Shown here: piece after piece, positions 42,420 to 49,845 of the stretch | Layout: every line of letters starts with the position of its first letter | How positions within the stretch are numbered: position 1 is the first letter of the stretch | DNA from: Thermoleophilaceae bacterium | GTDB lineage: Bacteria > Actinomycetota > Thermoleophilia > Solirubrobacterales > Thermoleophilaceae | Direction: 5' to 3' | DNA: 64,000 nt | Assembly: GCA_030447725.1 (NCBI GenBank) | Contig: JAUJOQ010000001.1 | Location: 981,572-1,045,571 of the forward strand | Position numbers and translations under genes: made by a program | Notes under the pieces: generated by a model | Databases searched by the model: none | Told to the model about the DNA's origin: nothing | Seen by the model: only the letters and a program-made list of their open reading frames with translations

Positions 42420-42659
42420 ATGTCCAGCCTGCCCGCCAACCGCAGCCCGGAGCAGATCAGAACCTCGATCCAGGAGGCTCGCGGGGAGCTCGCCTTCTCG
42501 GTCAACGATCTGCGCTCCAAGGTGGGTGAGCTCACCAACTGGCGCCGCCAGCTCGCCGACAACCGCCAGACGGCGCTGGCCACGGCAGCCGTGGCCGGCT
42601 TCGTGGTGGGCGGCGGCTTCGCCGCCGCGGTGTCCTTGCTGCGCAGGCGTCGCGGCTGA
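42420..42659 (+). CDS. DUF3618 protein, short copy
   Basis: 79 residues: RSPEQIRTSIQEARGELAFS is the DUF3618 start, followed by a short linker and one C-terminal helix ending in RRRRG. It lacks the long acidic N-terminus and coiled coil of the copy at 38188, so it is close to the minimal form of the family. It ends 3 bp from the convergent AI-2E-type gene. Confidence 0.8.
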   Translation: MSSLPANRSPEQIRTSIQEARGELAFSVNDLRSKVGELTNWRRQLADNRQTALATAAVAGFVVGGGFAAAVSLLRRRRG

Positions 42660-42662
42660 GGA

Positions 42663-43793
42663 CTAGGCCGTGGCCGGCCCGGGCTCGCCGCTGTCCGGCA
42701 GGGGTGGTGGGGGCTCCGGCGGGGGCTCTTCGGGGTCGGGGGGCCTGGGCCTGATCCCGCGGAGGTCCATGTACTCGCGCGCCGCGATCTGGATCGAGGC
42801 GGCCGCCGGCACTGCCACGAGAGCTCCGAGCACCCCCAGGAGGCTGGAGCCGAACAGCACCGCCACGATCACCAGGAACGGGTTGATGCTGACCGCTCGC
42901 TTCTGGATCTGCGGCTGGATCAGGTTGTTCTCCACCTGCTGGTAGATGATCGAGAACACCACCCAGACGATCGTGGCCGTGGGAAAGTTCGTGAAGAGGG
43001 TGACCAGGCCGACCACCACGGCGCCGATGGTGGCGCCGACGAGCGGGATCAGGTCGAGGAAGAAGACGATCAGCGAGAGCGGGGCCGCGAACGGGACCCC
43101 GAGGATGCTCAGCACGACGTAGGACAGGATTCCCGCAAGCGTGGCCTGTGCCAGCGCGCCCGCCACGTAGTTGCCCACCGCCGCCGCCGAGCGACTGAAG
43201 ACCCTTGCCATGCGCTCCGCCCGGTCCTCGGACAGATAGCGGAGCCCGTGGTCGATCCACCGGCGCCCTCCGCCCAGCATGAACGCCGTGAGGATCAGGA
43301 TCGTGACCAGGGCGAAGATCGAGCTCACGAGGCCGAACCCGACATCGCGCAGGGTGCCTGCCGCGCCGCCGAGCTCGCCGGGCAGCTTCTCGGCCTGTTC
43401 GCGCAGCGTTCCGGTCAGGTCGTAGTCGGCGTCGAGCTCCCGCAGGCGTTCGTTCTCGTTCACGAACTCGGTCACGTCCTCCGCATACCGGGGGGCCTCC
43501 TTCGCCAGGTTGCTCGCCTCGTTGACCAGCGGTGGGACGATGAGCGCGCCAAGTGCGACGGGCACCGCCGTCAGTCCCAGGTAGACGAGGGTGATCGCAA
43601 ACCCGCGCTTCATCCCCCGGCGCTGCAGGAAGTTCACCGGACCGGTCAGCGCCACGGCGAGGAACGCGGCGATGAACAGCCACCCCAGCGGCTTGCGGAC
43701 GACGTAGATCAGATACAGCGAGACGAGGACGGCCACGATGATCAGGACCATTCGGGCCACCGTGCGCGAGGCCGAGAGCTCTGACGTGCCCAT
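42663..43793 (-). CDS. AI-2E family transporter (YdiK/PerM-like)
   Basis: 376 residues with about eight helices. Family blocks are PLGWLFIAAFLAVALTGPV, a long amphipathic segment (about 105-145), ALAQATLAGILSYVVLSILG, LIPLVGATIGAVVVG and VYQQ-type IYQQVENNLIQPQIQKRAV. The C-terminal tail is Pro/Glu-rich. The family includes putative autoinducer-2 exporters and Na/H antiporters, so the name does not fix the substrate. Confidence 0.86.
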   Translation of the reverse strand: MGTSELSASRTVARMVLIIVAVLVSLYLIYVVRKPLGWLFIAAFLAVALTGPVNFLQRRGMKRGFAITLVYLGLTAVPVALGALIVPPLVNEASNLAKEAPRYAEDVTEFVNENERLRELDADYDLTGTLREQAEKLPGELGGAAGTLRDVGFGLVSSIFALVTILILTAFMLGGGRRWIDHGLRYLSEDRAERMARVFSRSAAAVGNYVAGALAQATLAGILSYVVLSILGVPFAAPLSLIVFFLDLIPLVGATIGAVVVGLVTLFTNFPTATIVWVVFSIIYQQVENNLIQPQIQKRAVSINPFLVIVAVLFGSSLLGVLGALVAVPAAASIQIAAREYMDLRGIRPRPPDPEEPPPEPPPPLPDSGEPGPATA

Positions 43794-43857
43794 CCCCCGA
43801 GGATTCTGGGGCAGGCGCCGGACGGCGCTTCGGGGGGCTCGCCCCGGGATGTCCCTA

Positions 43858-44727
43858 CTACTCGAGCATGCGAGCGGGAATCGAACCGACGCCCAGCAGC
43901 CCCGGCCCTGTGTGCACGCCGACCACAGGCCCGACCTCGCTCACGAACACGGGCTCGCGGCCGAACACCTCGCTGCAGCGTTCGACCAGCCGGCGGGCCT
44001 GATCCCCGGCGGAGATGTGCTGCATCGCCCAGGCGTCGGCGCCCGACTCGTGGCGCTGACGCGCGTAGTCCACCAACCGCTCCAGCACACGGGAGCTGGT
44101 GCGCACCCGCTCGACCGGGATCAGCTCGCTCTCGACGGTGAGGATCGGCTTGATGCGCAGGGTGGAGCCGATCCAGGCGCTGGCGGCGCCGATCCGGCCG
44201 CCGCGCCTGAAGAACTCGAGCGTGTCCACGGCGAACCACATCTTCAGCTCCGCGCGCGTCGCGTGCGTGCGGGCTTCCACCTCTTCACCCGTGGCGCCCG
44301 CGCGGGCGGCCGCGCACGCTCCCAGCACCACGAGCCCCAGGGCGCCCGCCACCGTCGAGGAGTCGATTACCCGTATGCGCTCCCCCCCCTTACCCTCGCG
44401 GGCGAGCTGCTCCGCGGCCTGTACCGCCGAGTCGTAGGTGCCCGACAGCCCGGCGGAGATGTGGATCGAGACCACGTCGAGCCCCTCGGCGAGGAGCGGC
44501 TCGTAGGCCGCCATGAAGTCGCCGACCGAGGGCTGGGAGGTCGAGGGCAGCGACTCCGCTCCGCGCAGCTCTTCGAAGAAGGCGCGGTAGTCGGTGATGT
44601 CGGACTCGCGCTCGGTTCGATCCGGACCGAAGATCACGTACAGGGGCACCACCGTCACGTCGCACTCCGCGATCAACCCGGAGGGAAGGTTGGCGGTGGT
44701 GTCCGTGACTACGGCGACTTGAGGCAT
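43858..44727 (-). CDS. DegV family fatty-acid-binding protein (FakB-like)
   Basis: 289 residues from ATG 44727. DegV fold blocks: VAVVTDTTANLP at the start, LPSTSQPSVGDFM near 68-80, SIHISAGLSGTYDSA near 95-109 and LEFFRRGGRIGAA near 176-188. These line the fatty-acid pocket in FakB proteins, which present fatty acids to a FakA kinase. No FakA is in the window. A TAGGCT -10-like box ends 8 nt before the ATG. Confidence 0.87.
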   Translation of the reverse strand: MPQVAVVTDTTANLPSGLIAECDVTVVPLYVIFGPDRTERESDITDYRAFFEELRGAESLPSTSQPSVGDFMAAYEPLLAEGLDVVSIHISAGLSGTYDSAVQAAEQLAREGKGGERIRVIDSSTVAGALGLVVLGACAAARAGATGEEVEARTHATRAELKMWFAVDTLEFFRRGGRIGAASAWIGSTLRIKPILTVESELIPVERVRTSSRVLERLVDYARQRHESGADAWAMQHISAGDQARRLVERCSEVFGREPVFVSEVGPVVGVHTGPGLLGVGSIPARMLE

Positions 44728-44735
44728 CCGTTGCC

Positions 44736-44788
44736 AGCCTATAGCCAAGCCCCGGGCGGACGGTGCCCGAGCCCGGCCCCTTTACACT
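44736..44788. promoter_or_regulatory. Divergent -10 boxes for DegV and the epimerase gene
   Basis: On the minus strand TAGGCT (44741-44736) lies 8 nt before the DegV ATG; on the plus strand TACACT (44783-44788) lies 10 nt before the epimerase ATG at 44799. Neither start has a Shine-Dalgarno sequence, so both mRNAs are probably leaderless. The two starts are only 71 bp apart. Confidence 0.5.
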
Positions 44789-44798
44789 CGCCCCGCCC

Positions 44799-45893
44799 AT
44801 GGCCAAGACCCTCCTCACCGGTGCTACGGGCTTCATCGGAGCTCACCTCGCACGCGCGCTCGTGGAGCGCGGCGATGACCTCAGGATCACCGTGCGCGAG
44901 GGCTCCGACAGCCGCCAGATCGATGGTCTCGACGTGGAGGCGGTCAAGTGCGACGTGCTCCAGCGCCGGTCCGTGCGTAGAGCCATGCAGGACGTCGACA
45001 AGGTGTTCCACGCCGCGGGCATGACATCTGTACGCCCGGGGGACGCCGAGCGGCTGTTCGAGGTCAACGTCGGCGGCGCGCGCACGGTGCTCGGCGAGGC
45101 GCTTCGAGCCGAGGTCGACCGCGTGATCTTCACCTCCAGCGCTGCCGCTCTCGGCCCGGCCGCGCGCGGCGAGACCGCGACCGAGGACCAGGTCTTCACC
45201 GCCGGGCACCTGGGCATCCCGTACGTGAACTCCGTGCACGAGGCGGAGGTGGAGGCCTTCCGCCTCGCCGCGCGCGGCCTGCCCCTCGTGGTAGTGAACC
45301 CCTCGGTGACGTTCGGCCCGGGCGACGTGCACGTGACGTCCACCCGCCTGGTGCGGAGCTTCCTGCTGGGCCGCGTGCCCGCATACGCCGACGGTGCGCT
45401 CAACGTGGTGGACGCGCGCGACGTGGCCACCGGCCACCTGCTGGCCGACGAGGGAGGGACGGTGGGCGAGCAGTACATACTCGGCGGTCGTAACTTCACC
45501 TTCGATCGCCTGTTCGCCGACCTCGGGAGGCTCAGCGGAGTTGACCCGCCGCTGAAGGTCTCCCGTCCGTTGGCGGCCGTCACGGCAGGGTTCGTGCGGA
45601 TGGGGTCGGGGCTCACCACGCTCACCCCGGCGGAGGTGCTGGCGGCGAGCCAGTTCTGGACCTACCGTTCCACGAAGGCCAAGCGCGAACTGGGCTTCAG
45701 CGCGCGGCCGCACGAGGAGACCCTGGAGGCCACCGTGGCGTGGTACCTCGACCGCGAGCACGACCGGATCGTGCGAGGCCGTCGCTCGCAGCCGCTGCAG
45801 TACCGCCTGGCCGGGGCTGCGATCTCCGCGGCCGAGCAGGCGTCGTCGGTGGCGGGCTCGGTACTGGGCGGGTTGGGCCTCCGACGGCGCTAA
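44799..45893 (+). CDS. NAD-dependent epimerase/dehydratase family protein lacking the catalytic Lys
   Basis: 364 residues. Extended SDR with cofactor loop TGATGFIG (7-14), VFHAAGMTSV, FTSSAAALG and NPSVTFGPGD, in the style of HpnA-like and dihydroflavonol-4-reductase-like proteins. The YxxxK motif reads PYVNSVHEAE: Tyr142 is present but Val146 stands where Lys is expected, so normal SDR proton relay is unlikely unless the nearby His147 compensates. The C-terminal 40 residues are extra and partly hydrophobic. Opposite to DegV; followed at 13 bp by a glutaredoxin-like gene. Confidence 0.82.
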   Translation: MAKTLLTGATGFIGAHLARALVERGDDLRITVREGSDSRQIDGLDVEAVKCDVLQRRSVRRAMQDVDKVFHAAGMTSVRPGDAERLFEVNVGGARTVLGEALRAEVDRVIFTSSAAALGPAARGETATEDQVFTAGHLGIPYVNSVHEAEVEAFRLAARGLPLVVVNPSVTFGPGDVHVTSTRLVRSFLLGRVPAYADGALNVVDARDVATGHLLADEGGTVGEQYILGGRNFTFDRLFADLGRLSGVDPPLKVSRPLAAVTAGFVRMGSGLTTLTPAEVLAASQFWTYRSTKAKRELGFSARPHEETLEATVAWYLDREHDRIVRGRRSQPLQYRLAGAAISAAEQASSVAGSVLGGLGLRRR

Positions 45894-45906
45894 TGTTCGG
45901 CTTGCG

Positions 45907-46182
45907 ATGGCTACGCTCTACCGTTGCAAGGCGCCAACAGACCTGGTCTGCCGCTGTGGGAAGGTCGCGCGCCGGCTGCGCTCGCTGGGTGTCGACTACG
46001 ACGAGGTCCGCGTGCCGTTTCTCAAGCGCGACCGTCCCGAGGTCGACGAGCTCACCGGCCAGCGCTGGGTGCCGGTGCTCGTCCACGGCGAAGAAGTGAT
46101 CGCCGACTCGCACCGCATCCTGGAGTATCTGGGCCGGCTCGAGTCCTCGGCGCCGGACACGACCAGCGCCGAGCCGGCCTGA
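45907..46182 (+). CDS. Glutaredoxin/GST N-terminal-domain-like protein
   Basis: 91 residues, a single thioredoxin-fold domain: TLYRC, then VCRCGKVARRL at the helix start, cis-Pro region RWVPVLVHGEE and IADSHRILEYLGR. Three Cys cluster near residues 7-17. Length matches stand-alone glutaredoxin-like proteins rather than full GST. Substrate unknown. TAATGT (45891-45896) ends 10 nt before the ATG and may be a -10 for a leaderless mRNA. The next small gene overlaps by one base. Confidence 0.78.
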   Translation: MATLYRCKAPTDLVCRCGKVARRLRSLGVDYDEVRVPFLKRDRPEVDELTGQRWVPVLVHGEEVIADSHRILEYLGRLESSAPDTTSAEPA

Positions 46183-46382
46183 TGGCCACCGGGTCCAGAC
46201 GGGGTCTGGCCCGCGCGGCCGCCGCGGGCCGCCGTGCGTGGCCGGTGCTGCTGATGGCCTACGAGCGCTGGCAGTCCCTGTCGCCGGACGAGAAGGAGCG
46301 CTACCGGCGCCAGGCTCGCGAGTACGCCCAGCGCGGGCGCTCCGCACTCGAGACTGCACGCCGCCGCAGACCTCCTCGCTGA
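46182..46382 (+). CDS. Small basic protein
   Basis: 66 residues, very rich in Arg and Ala, predicted helical, with AYERWQSLSPDEKERYRRQA in the middle. No signal peptide; the start overlaps the preceding stop (TGATG). The pattern resembles small actinobacterial proteins of unknown role and could bind nucleic acid or membrane. A hairpin terminator candidate follows. Confidence 0.55.
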   Translation: MATGSRRGLARAAAAGRRAWPVLLMAYERWQSLSPDEKERYRRQAREYAQRGRSALETARRRRPPR

Positions 46383-46388
46383 GCAGGT

Positions 46389-46414
46389 CCCCGCCGCGCC
46401 GCGGCCCGGCGGGG
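46389..46414. terminator. GC-rich hairpin between convergent genes
   Basis: Arms CCCCGCCG (46389-46396) and CGGCGGGG (46407-46414) with a 10-nt loop, in the 44-bp gap between the small basic protein (plus) and glutaredoxin (minus). No T-tract; could act in both directions. Confidence 0.5.
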
Positions 46415-46426
46415 CGGCGGCCGCTC

Positions 46427-46837
46427 TTATCGATTCAGCTTGTTCTCGAGCGGGATCGGGCCGTTGCTGACCGGCATCTCGTCCACGGCAGCTGCGGGCT
46501 CCATGTCCTCGTCCTCGGGCATGTCCGCGCCGAGGCGCTCGGCCAGCTCACCCTTCTCGTACATCTCCATCACGATGTCGCAGCCGCCTACCAGCTCGCC
46601 GCCGATGAACAGCTGGGGGATGGTGGGCCATCCGGACAGCCCGGACAGCTCCTGGCGGATGCGCTGGTCGGGCAGGACGTCCAGCGCGGCGTAGCGCACG
46701 CCGAGCGCGTTGAGCGCACCCGCGGTGCGCATCGAGAAGCCGCATGCGGGCTGCTCGGGCGTGCCCTTCATGAAGAGCATCACCTCGTTGTCCTTGATCG
46801 CCTGCTCGAGGAACTCGCGGATCTGCGTGTTTTCCAT
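46427..46837 (-). CDS. Grx4-type monothiol glutaredoxin
   Basis: 136 residues. CGFS active site (Cys32 in QPACGFSMRT), FMKGTPEQP before it, GWPTIPQLFIGGELVGGCDI after it: the class II monothiol glutaredoxins that carry [2Fe-2S] clusters. About 30 acidic residues extend the C-terminus beyond the usual length. A GGAGGG ribosome-binding site overlaps the BolA stop 9 bp upstream. BolA-Grx4 pairs form a mixed-ligand cluster complex, so this adjacency is functionally meaningful. Confidence 0.9.
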   Translation of the reverse strand: MENTQIREFLEQAIKDNEVMLFMKGTPEQPACGFSMRTAGALNALGVRYAALDVLPDQRIRQELSGLSGWPTIPQLFIGGELVGGCDIVMEMYEKGELAERLGADMPEDEDMEPAAAVDEMPVSNGPIPLENKLNR

Positions 46838-46846
46838 TTGACCCTC

Positions 46847-47074
46847 CTAGGGAGTCGAAGTCTTGATCGAAAGCGCGTGGATGGCGGCACCCACCTCGTC
46901 GCCGAACACGCCGTACACGAGCTTGTGCTGCTCTATGGGACTCAGACCGGTGAAACGCTCGGACACGATCTCGGCCCGGAAATGGTCTCCGCCGCCGGTC
47001 AGGTCCTGGACCTGCACCTCCGCGCCGGGCAGGGCGGACTCGATCCGTTGCTTGAGCTCATCCGGGGTGGGCAC
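46847..47074 (-). CDS. BolA family protein
   Basis: 75 residues from GTG 47074. KQRIESALPGAEVQVQDLTG and GGDHFRAEIVSERFTG, then the conserved QHKLVYGVFGDEVGAAIHAL with the His used for cluster coordination with Grx4. A TATCGT box ends 7 nt before the start, suggesting a leaderless mRNA. First gene of the BolA-Grx4 operon, divergent from the IscA-type gene. Confidence 0.9.
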   Translation of the reverse strand: MPTPDELKQRIESALPGAEVQVQDLTGGGDHFRAEIVSERFTGLSPIEQHKLVYGVFGDEVGAAIHALSIKTSTP

Positions 47075-47081
47075 GCTTGAG

Positions 47082-47133
47082 ACGATAGCGCCGAGGTGAA
47101 TTTGCTTCGCCGCCTGCGACCCATTGCTACATT
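47082..47133. promoter_or_regulatory. Divergent -10 boxes for BolA and the IscA-like gene
   Basis: Minus strand TATCGT (47087-47082), 7 nt from the BolA GTG; plus strand TACATT (47128-47133), 9 nt from the IscA-like ATG at 47143. The region is locally AT-rich and neither gene has a Shine-Dalgarno sequence. A shared Fe-S regulator could act here, but I see no clear palindrome. Confidence 0.5.
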
Positions 47134-47142
47134 TGTTGAAGC

Positions 47143-47499
47143 ATGGTCACGCTCACCGACATCGCTGCCGACAAGGTCCGCGGCTTTCTCTCCTCACAGG
47201 AGTCCGAGGGAGAGGTCGGACTGCGCGTCGGCGTCCGCGGCGGGGGCTGCTCGGGATTCCAGTACGCGCTGGCGCTCGACGAGCGCCGCGACGAGGACCA
47301 CGTCTTCGAATACGAGGGCATCCGCGTCATCGTCGATCCAGCTTCGCTGCGCTATGTGGACGGCTCCCAGGTCGACTTCACCGAGAGCATGATGGGCTCG
47401 GGGTTCGAGGTGAACAACCCGAACGTGACCGCCTCCTGCGGCTGCGGCTCGTCGTTTCGCATCGCGGACGAAGAGCCCTCCTGCGGCTCCGCCGTCTGA
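47143..47499 (+). CDS. IscA/HesB-type iron-sulfur carrier (ErpA-like)
   Basis: 118 residues with the three cluster-binding Cys of A-type carriers: Cys36 in RGGGCSGFQY and Cys99/Cys101 in TASCGCGSSF. TLTDIAADKVRGFL opens the fold. It accepts and delivers Fe-S clusters. Together with BolA and Grx4 on the opposite strand this is a compact cluster-trafficking locus. Name erpA is common for actinobacterial orthologues but I cannot separate it from other A-type carriers by eye. Confidence 0.9.
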   Translation: MVTLTDIAADKVRGFLSSQESEGEVGLRVGVRGGGCSGFQYALALDERRDEDHVFEYEGIRVIVDPASLRYVDGSQVDFTESMMGSGFEVNNPNVTASCGCGSSFRIADEEPSCGSAV

Positions 47500-47534
47500 G
47501 AAGAAGGGTCCGGAGAATGGAGGGTCCGGTGCTG

Positions 47535-47598
47535 CCGGAACGACGTTCCGGCTGCGCTCCTCCCCTTGACGTTCCGGCTGCGCTCCTCCCCGAGCGGG
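47535..47598. repeat. 24-bp direct repeat with palindromes after the IscA-like gene
   Basis: GACGTTCCGGCTGCGCTCCT plus CCCC occurs twice at a period of 26 bp (47542-47565, 47568-47591). The first copy begins inside a palindrome, CCGGAACG-A-CGTTCCGG (47535-47551), and the second runs into CCCCG-AG-CGGGG (47587-47598). It fills the 103-bp gap between convergent genes. It could be a terminator for both, or a copy of a dispersed repetitive element. Confidence 0.7.
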
Positions 47599-47602
47599 GA
47601 CC

Positions 47603-48265
47603 CTAGCCCGGCTCGTTGTCGAGCGAGCGCCACAGGTACAGGCTCGCCAGCGACCGGTACGGGCGCCACGGCTCGGCGATCCGCTCCAACTCAGGGCGTG
47701 CGGGCAGATCGTCCATGCCATAGGCCAGCTGCACGGCGCGGCGCACGCCGAGGTCACCTACCGGCAGCACATCCGGGCGGCCCAGGTGGAAGATCAGGAA
47801 CATGTGCGCGGTCCAGGGACCGAGTCCCTTGACGGCGGTGAGCTGGGCGACCACCTCGTCGTCTTCGAGCTCGGTCAGGCGATCGAGCTCGAGCTCACCG
47901 TCGATCACGTGCTCGGCCAGCGAGCGCAGGTAGGCCGCCTTCGCGCCTGACAGGCCCACGCCGCGCAGCTCCGCGGCGTCCGTGGTCACGATCTGCTCCG
48001 GGGCGGGAGTGTGCCCGCCGTATAGGTCGATGAGCCGCCCGTAGATGGTGCGCGCCGCCTTCGTCGACAGCTGCTGGCCGACGATCGACCGCAGCAGCGA
48101 TCCGTACGCATCGGCGGGCCGTCCGCGCCTGCGCTGCTCGCCGTCGAGCGGTCCGTGGGCCTTCACCAGGGCCCCCAGCAAGGGGTCCGCGGCCACGAGG
48201 TGCTCCAGGGCGGCGTCGGTCGACTCGACCGGGGTGGTCCGGGTGCCGGCGCCGGGTCGCGCCAT
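47603..48265 (-). CDS. DNA-3-methyladenine glycosylase (AlkA-type HhH-GPD)
   Basis: 220 residues from ATG 48265 (TGATG overlap with the AarF gene). SIVGQQLSTKAARTIY, the helix-hairpin-helix LTAVKGLGPWTAHMFL and the catalytic Asp in LPVGDLGVRRA identify the HhH-GPD base-excision superfamily. The lack of a Cys cluster at the C-terminus argues against Nth/MutY. It removes alkylated purines from DNA. Cotranscription with a kinase-like protein has no evident functional reason. Confidence 0.88.
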   Translation of the reverse strand: MARPGAGTRTTPVESTDAALEHLVAADPLLGALVKAHGPLDGEQRRRGRPADAYGSLLRSIVGQQLSTKAARTIYGRLIDLYGGHTPAPEQIVTTDAAELRGVGLSGAKAAYLRSLAEHVIDGELELDRLTELEDDEVVAQLTAVKGLGPWTAHMFLIFHLGRPDVLPVGDLGVRRAVQLAYGMDDLPARPELERIAEPWRPYRSLASLYLWRSLDNEPG

Positions 48266-49680
48266 CAGGCCGCCGCGGGTGCGCGGCCCTGGCCGAAGAA
48301 GGCGGCCTCCTGCTCTCCGAGCGGGGAGGCGGGTGGATCGCCGAACAGCCATTCGCAGGCGATGCGGTGCCAGTTGGCGCTGGCCTCGAGCTGGCCGAGC
48401 ACACCGAGGGTCAACGCCTCCATGCGACCTGCCAGCATGGCCTCGGGCGGGATCGTCTGGCGCTTCATCAGCTGCCAGTGCTCCGAGCGCGGATCGCCGA
48501 AGTCGATCAGGACCTGGGCCACCAGCGTCCGGTCGAGGGTGATCTCCTCGTCCTCGGAGTACCAGCGCGTCACGTCGCGGAAGTGGCGCAGCACCGAGTC
48601 CGGGTTCAGCTCGGGATCGGCCGCGTCGAAGAACCCCATCCGGGCCAGCTGGGCGTGCAGTCCGGCCGCGTCGGCGGCCATGCCGAGGCGCAGCGCCTCG
48701 GTCTTGGCGTCGGGGTACTTGCGGCCGAGCTTCTTCGTCATCCCGAAGTCGAGGAAGGCCACGCGGCCGTCGTCCATCAGCTTGAAGTTGCCGGGGTGGG
48801 GGTCGCCCGAGAAGTGTCCGTGGCGATAGAGCGATCCGAAGAAGAAGCGAAAGACGATCTCTGCGAAGCGATCGCGATCGGCGCGGGGCAGCTGCTTGAT
48901 CTCCTCGAAGCCGAGGCCGTCCACCCAGTCGGTGACCAGCACGCGCTCCCGCGACAGCGATGTGACCACATCGGGGACCACGATGAAGGGATGACCTCGC
49001 CAGGCACGTGCGAAAGCCCGCTGGGCTTGTGCCTCCTGCTCGTAGTCCAGCTCGTCGGAGAGGCGCTCGCGGATCTCCTTCGTCATGGCCTTGGCGTCCA
49101 TGCCGGGTGCGATCTTCTTGGCCACCCGGATGATCATCCCCAGGTTCTGGAGGTCTGCGCGCACGGCTTGGGCCACACCCGGGTACTGCACCTTCACGGC
49201 CACCTCGCGACCGTCGTGCAGCGTCGCCCGGTAGACTTGGCCGATCGACGCCGCGGCCACGGCCTCCTCGTCGAATGAGGCGAACACCTCGTCGATGGCC
49301 GAATCTCCATCCGCCAGCTCTGACTCGATCACCTTCCGCATCTCCTTGAACGGCACCTGAGGCGCTGAGTCGCGCAGCTGGGCGAGCTTGACCTGGATGC
49401 GCTCCTGGAACTCCTCGGGGAAGGCGCCGGTGTCGATGAAGGAGGCCACTTGGCCCACCTTCATCGCAGTGCCCTTCATGTTGCCGAGCACGTCGAGGAT
49501 CTGCTCGGCGGCCTCGGCCTGACGCCGAGCTGCCGCGCGGTGTCGCCCCTCGTGCCCGCGCGCGAGGTTGGTTGCGCGGGTGGCGTAGTTGCGGGCGGTC
49601 TGCCCGCCGGCCAGGCCGGCAACCTTGGCGGTGCGCCGGATGCGCCCGGTGGGGATGGAGGTGTCCTTCTCGCGAGCCAC
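48265..49680 (-). CDS. AarF/UbiB-type (ABC1) atypical kinase
   Basis: 471 residues from GTG 49680. Family-specific KxGQ (TAMKVGQVASFID, about 71-83), the Ala-rich nucleotide loop AAASIGQVYRATL replacing the Gly-rich loop, VAVKVQYPG with the beta-3 Lys, the catalytic FSGDPHPGNF and the metal-binding FLDFGMTKK. UbiB homologues support isoprenoid quinone synthesis or lipid distribution. The organism's quinone is unknown, so the role is open. TACCCT lies 6 nt before the start. Confidence 0.88.
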   Translation of the reverse strand: MAREKDTSIPTGRIRRTAKVAGLAGGQTARNYATRATNLARGHEGRHRAAARRQAEAAEQILDVLGNMKGTAMKVGQVASFIDTGAFPEEFQERIQVKLAQLRDSAPQVPFKEMRKVIESELADGDSAIDEVFASFDEEAVAAASIGQVYRATLHDGREVAVKVQYPGVAQAVRADLQNLGMIIRVAKKIAPGMDAKAMTKEIRERLSDELDYEQEAQAQRAFARAWRGHPFIVVPDVVTSLSRERVLVTDWVDGLGFEEIKQLPRADRDRFAEIVFRFFFGSLYRHGHFSGDPHPGNFKLMDDGRVAFLDFGMTKKLGRKYPDAKTEALRLGMAADAAGLHAQLARMGFFDAADPELNPDSVLRHFRDVTRWYSEDEEITLDRTLVAQVLIDFGDPRSEHWQLMKRQTIPPEAMLAGRMEALTLGVLGQLEASANWHRIACEWLFGDPPASPLGEQEAAFFGQGRAPAAA

Positions 49681-49686
49681 TCCAGG

Positions 49687-49692
49687 AGGGTA
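49687..49692 (-). promoter_or_regulatory. TACCCT -10 element for the AarF gene
   Basis: TACCCT on the minus strand (49692-49687) is 6 nt from the GTG at 49680 with no Shine-Dalgarno between, as expected for a leaderless transcript. The remainder of the 165-bp gap up to the Ppx gene stop at 49846 has no gene that I can support. Confidence 0.5.
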
Positions 49693-49845
49693 CGGGGCGC
49701 CGGCCCGCGCGGCCGATGCGCTCGTTGCAAGCGTGCCTCGTGACCTTCGAGGCGGGAGGCGGGCCCCAGGCGTAAACGGCGCTGGGGTGGGGCACCCCGT
49801 CGACGGCCTTGGCGGAGCCGGTCGAGGCCGGGTCCGGCCGCCCGC

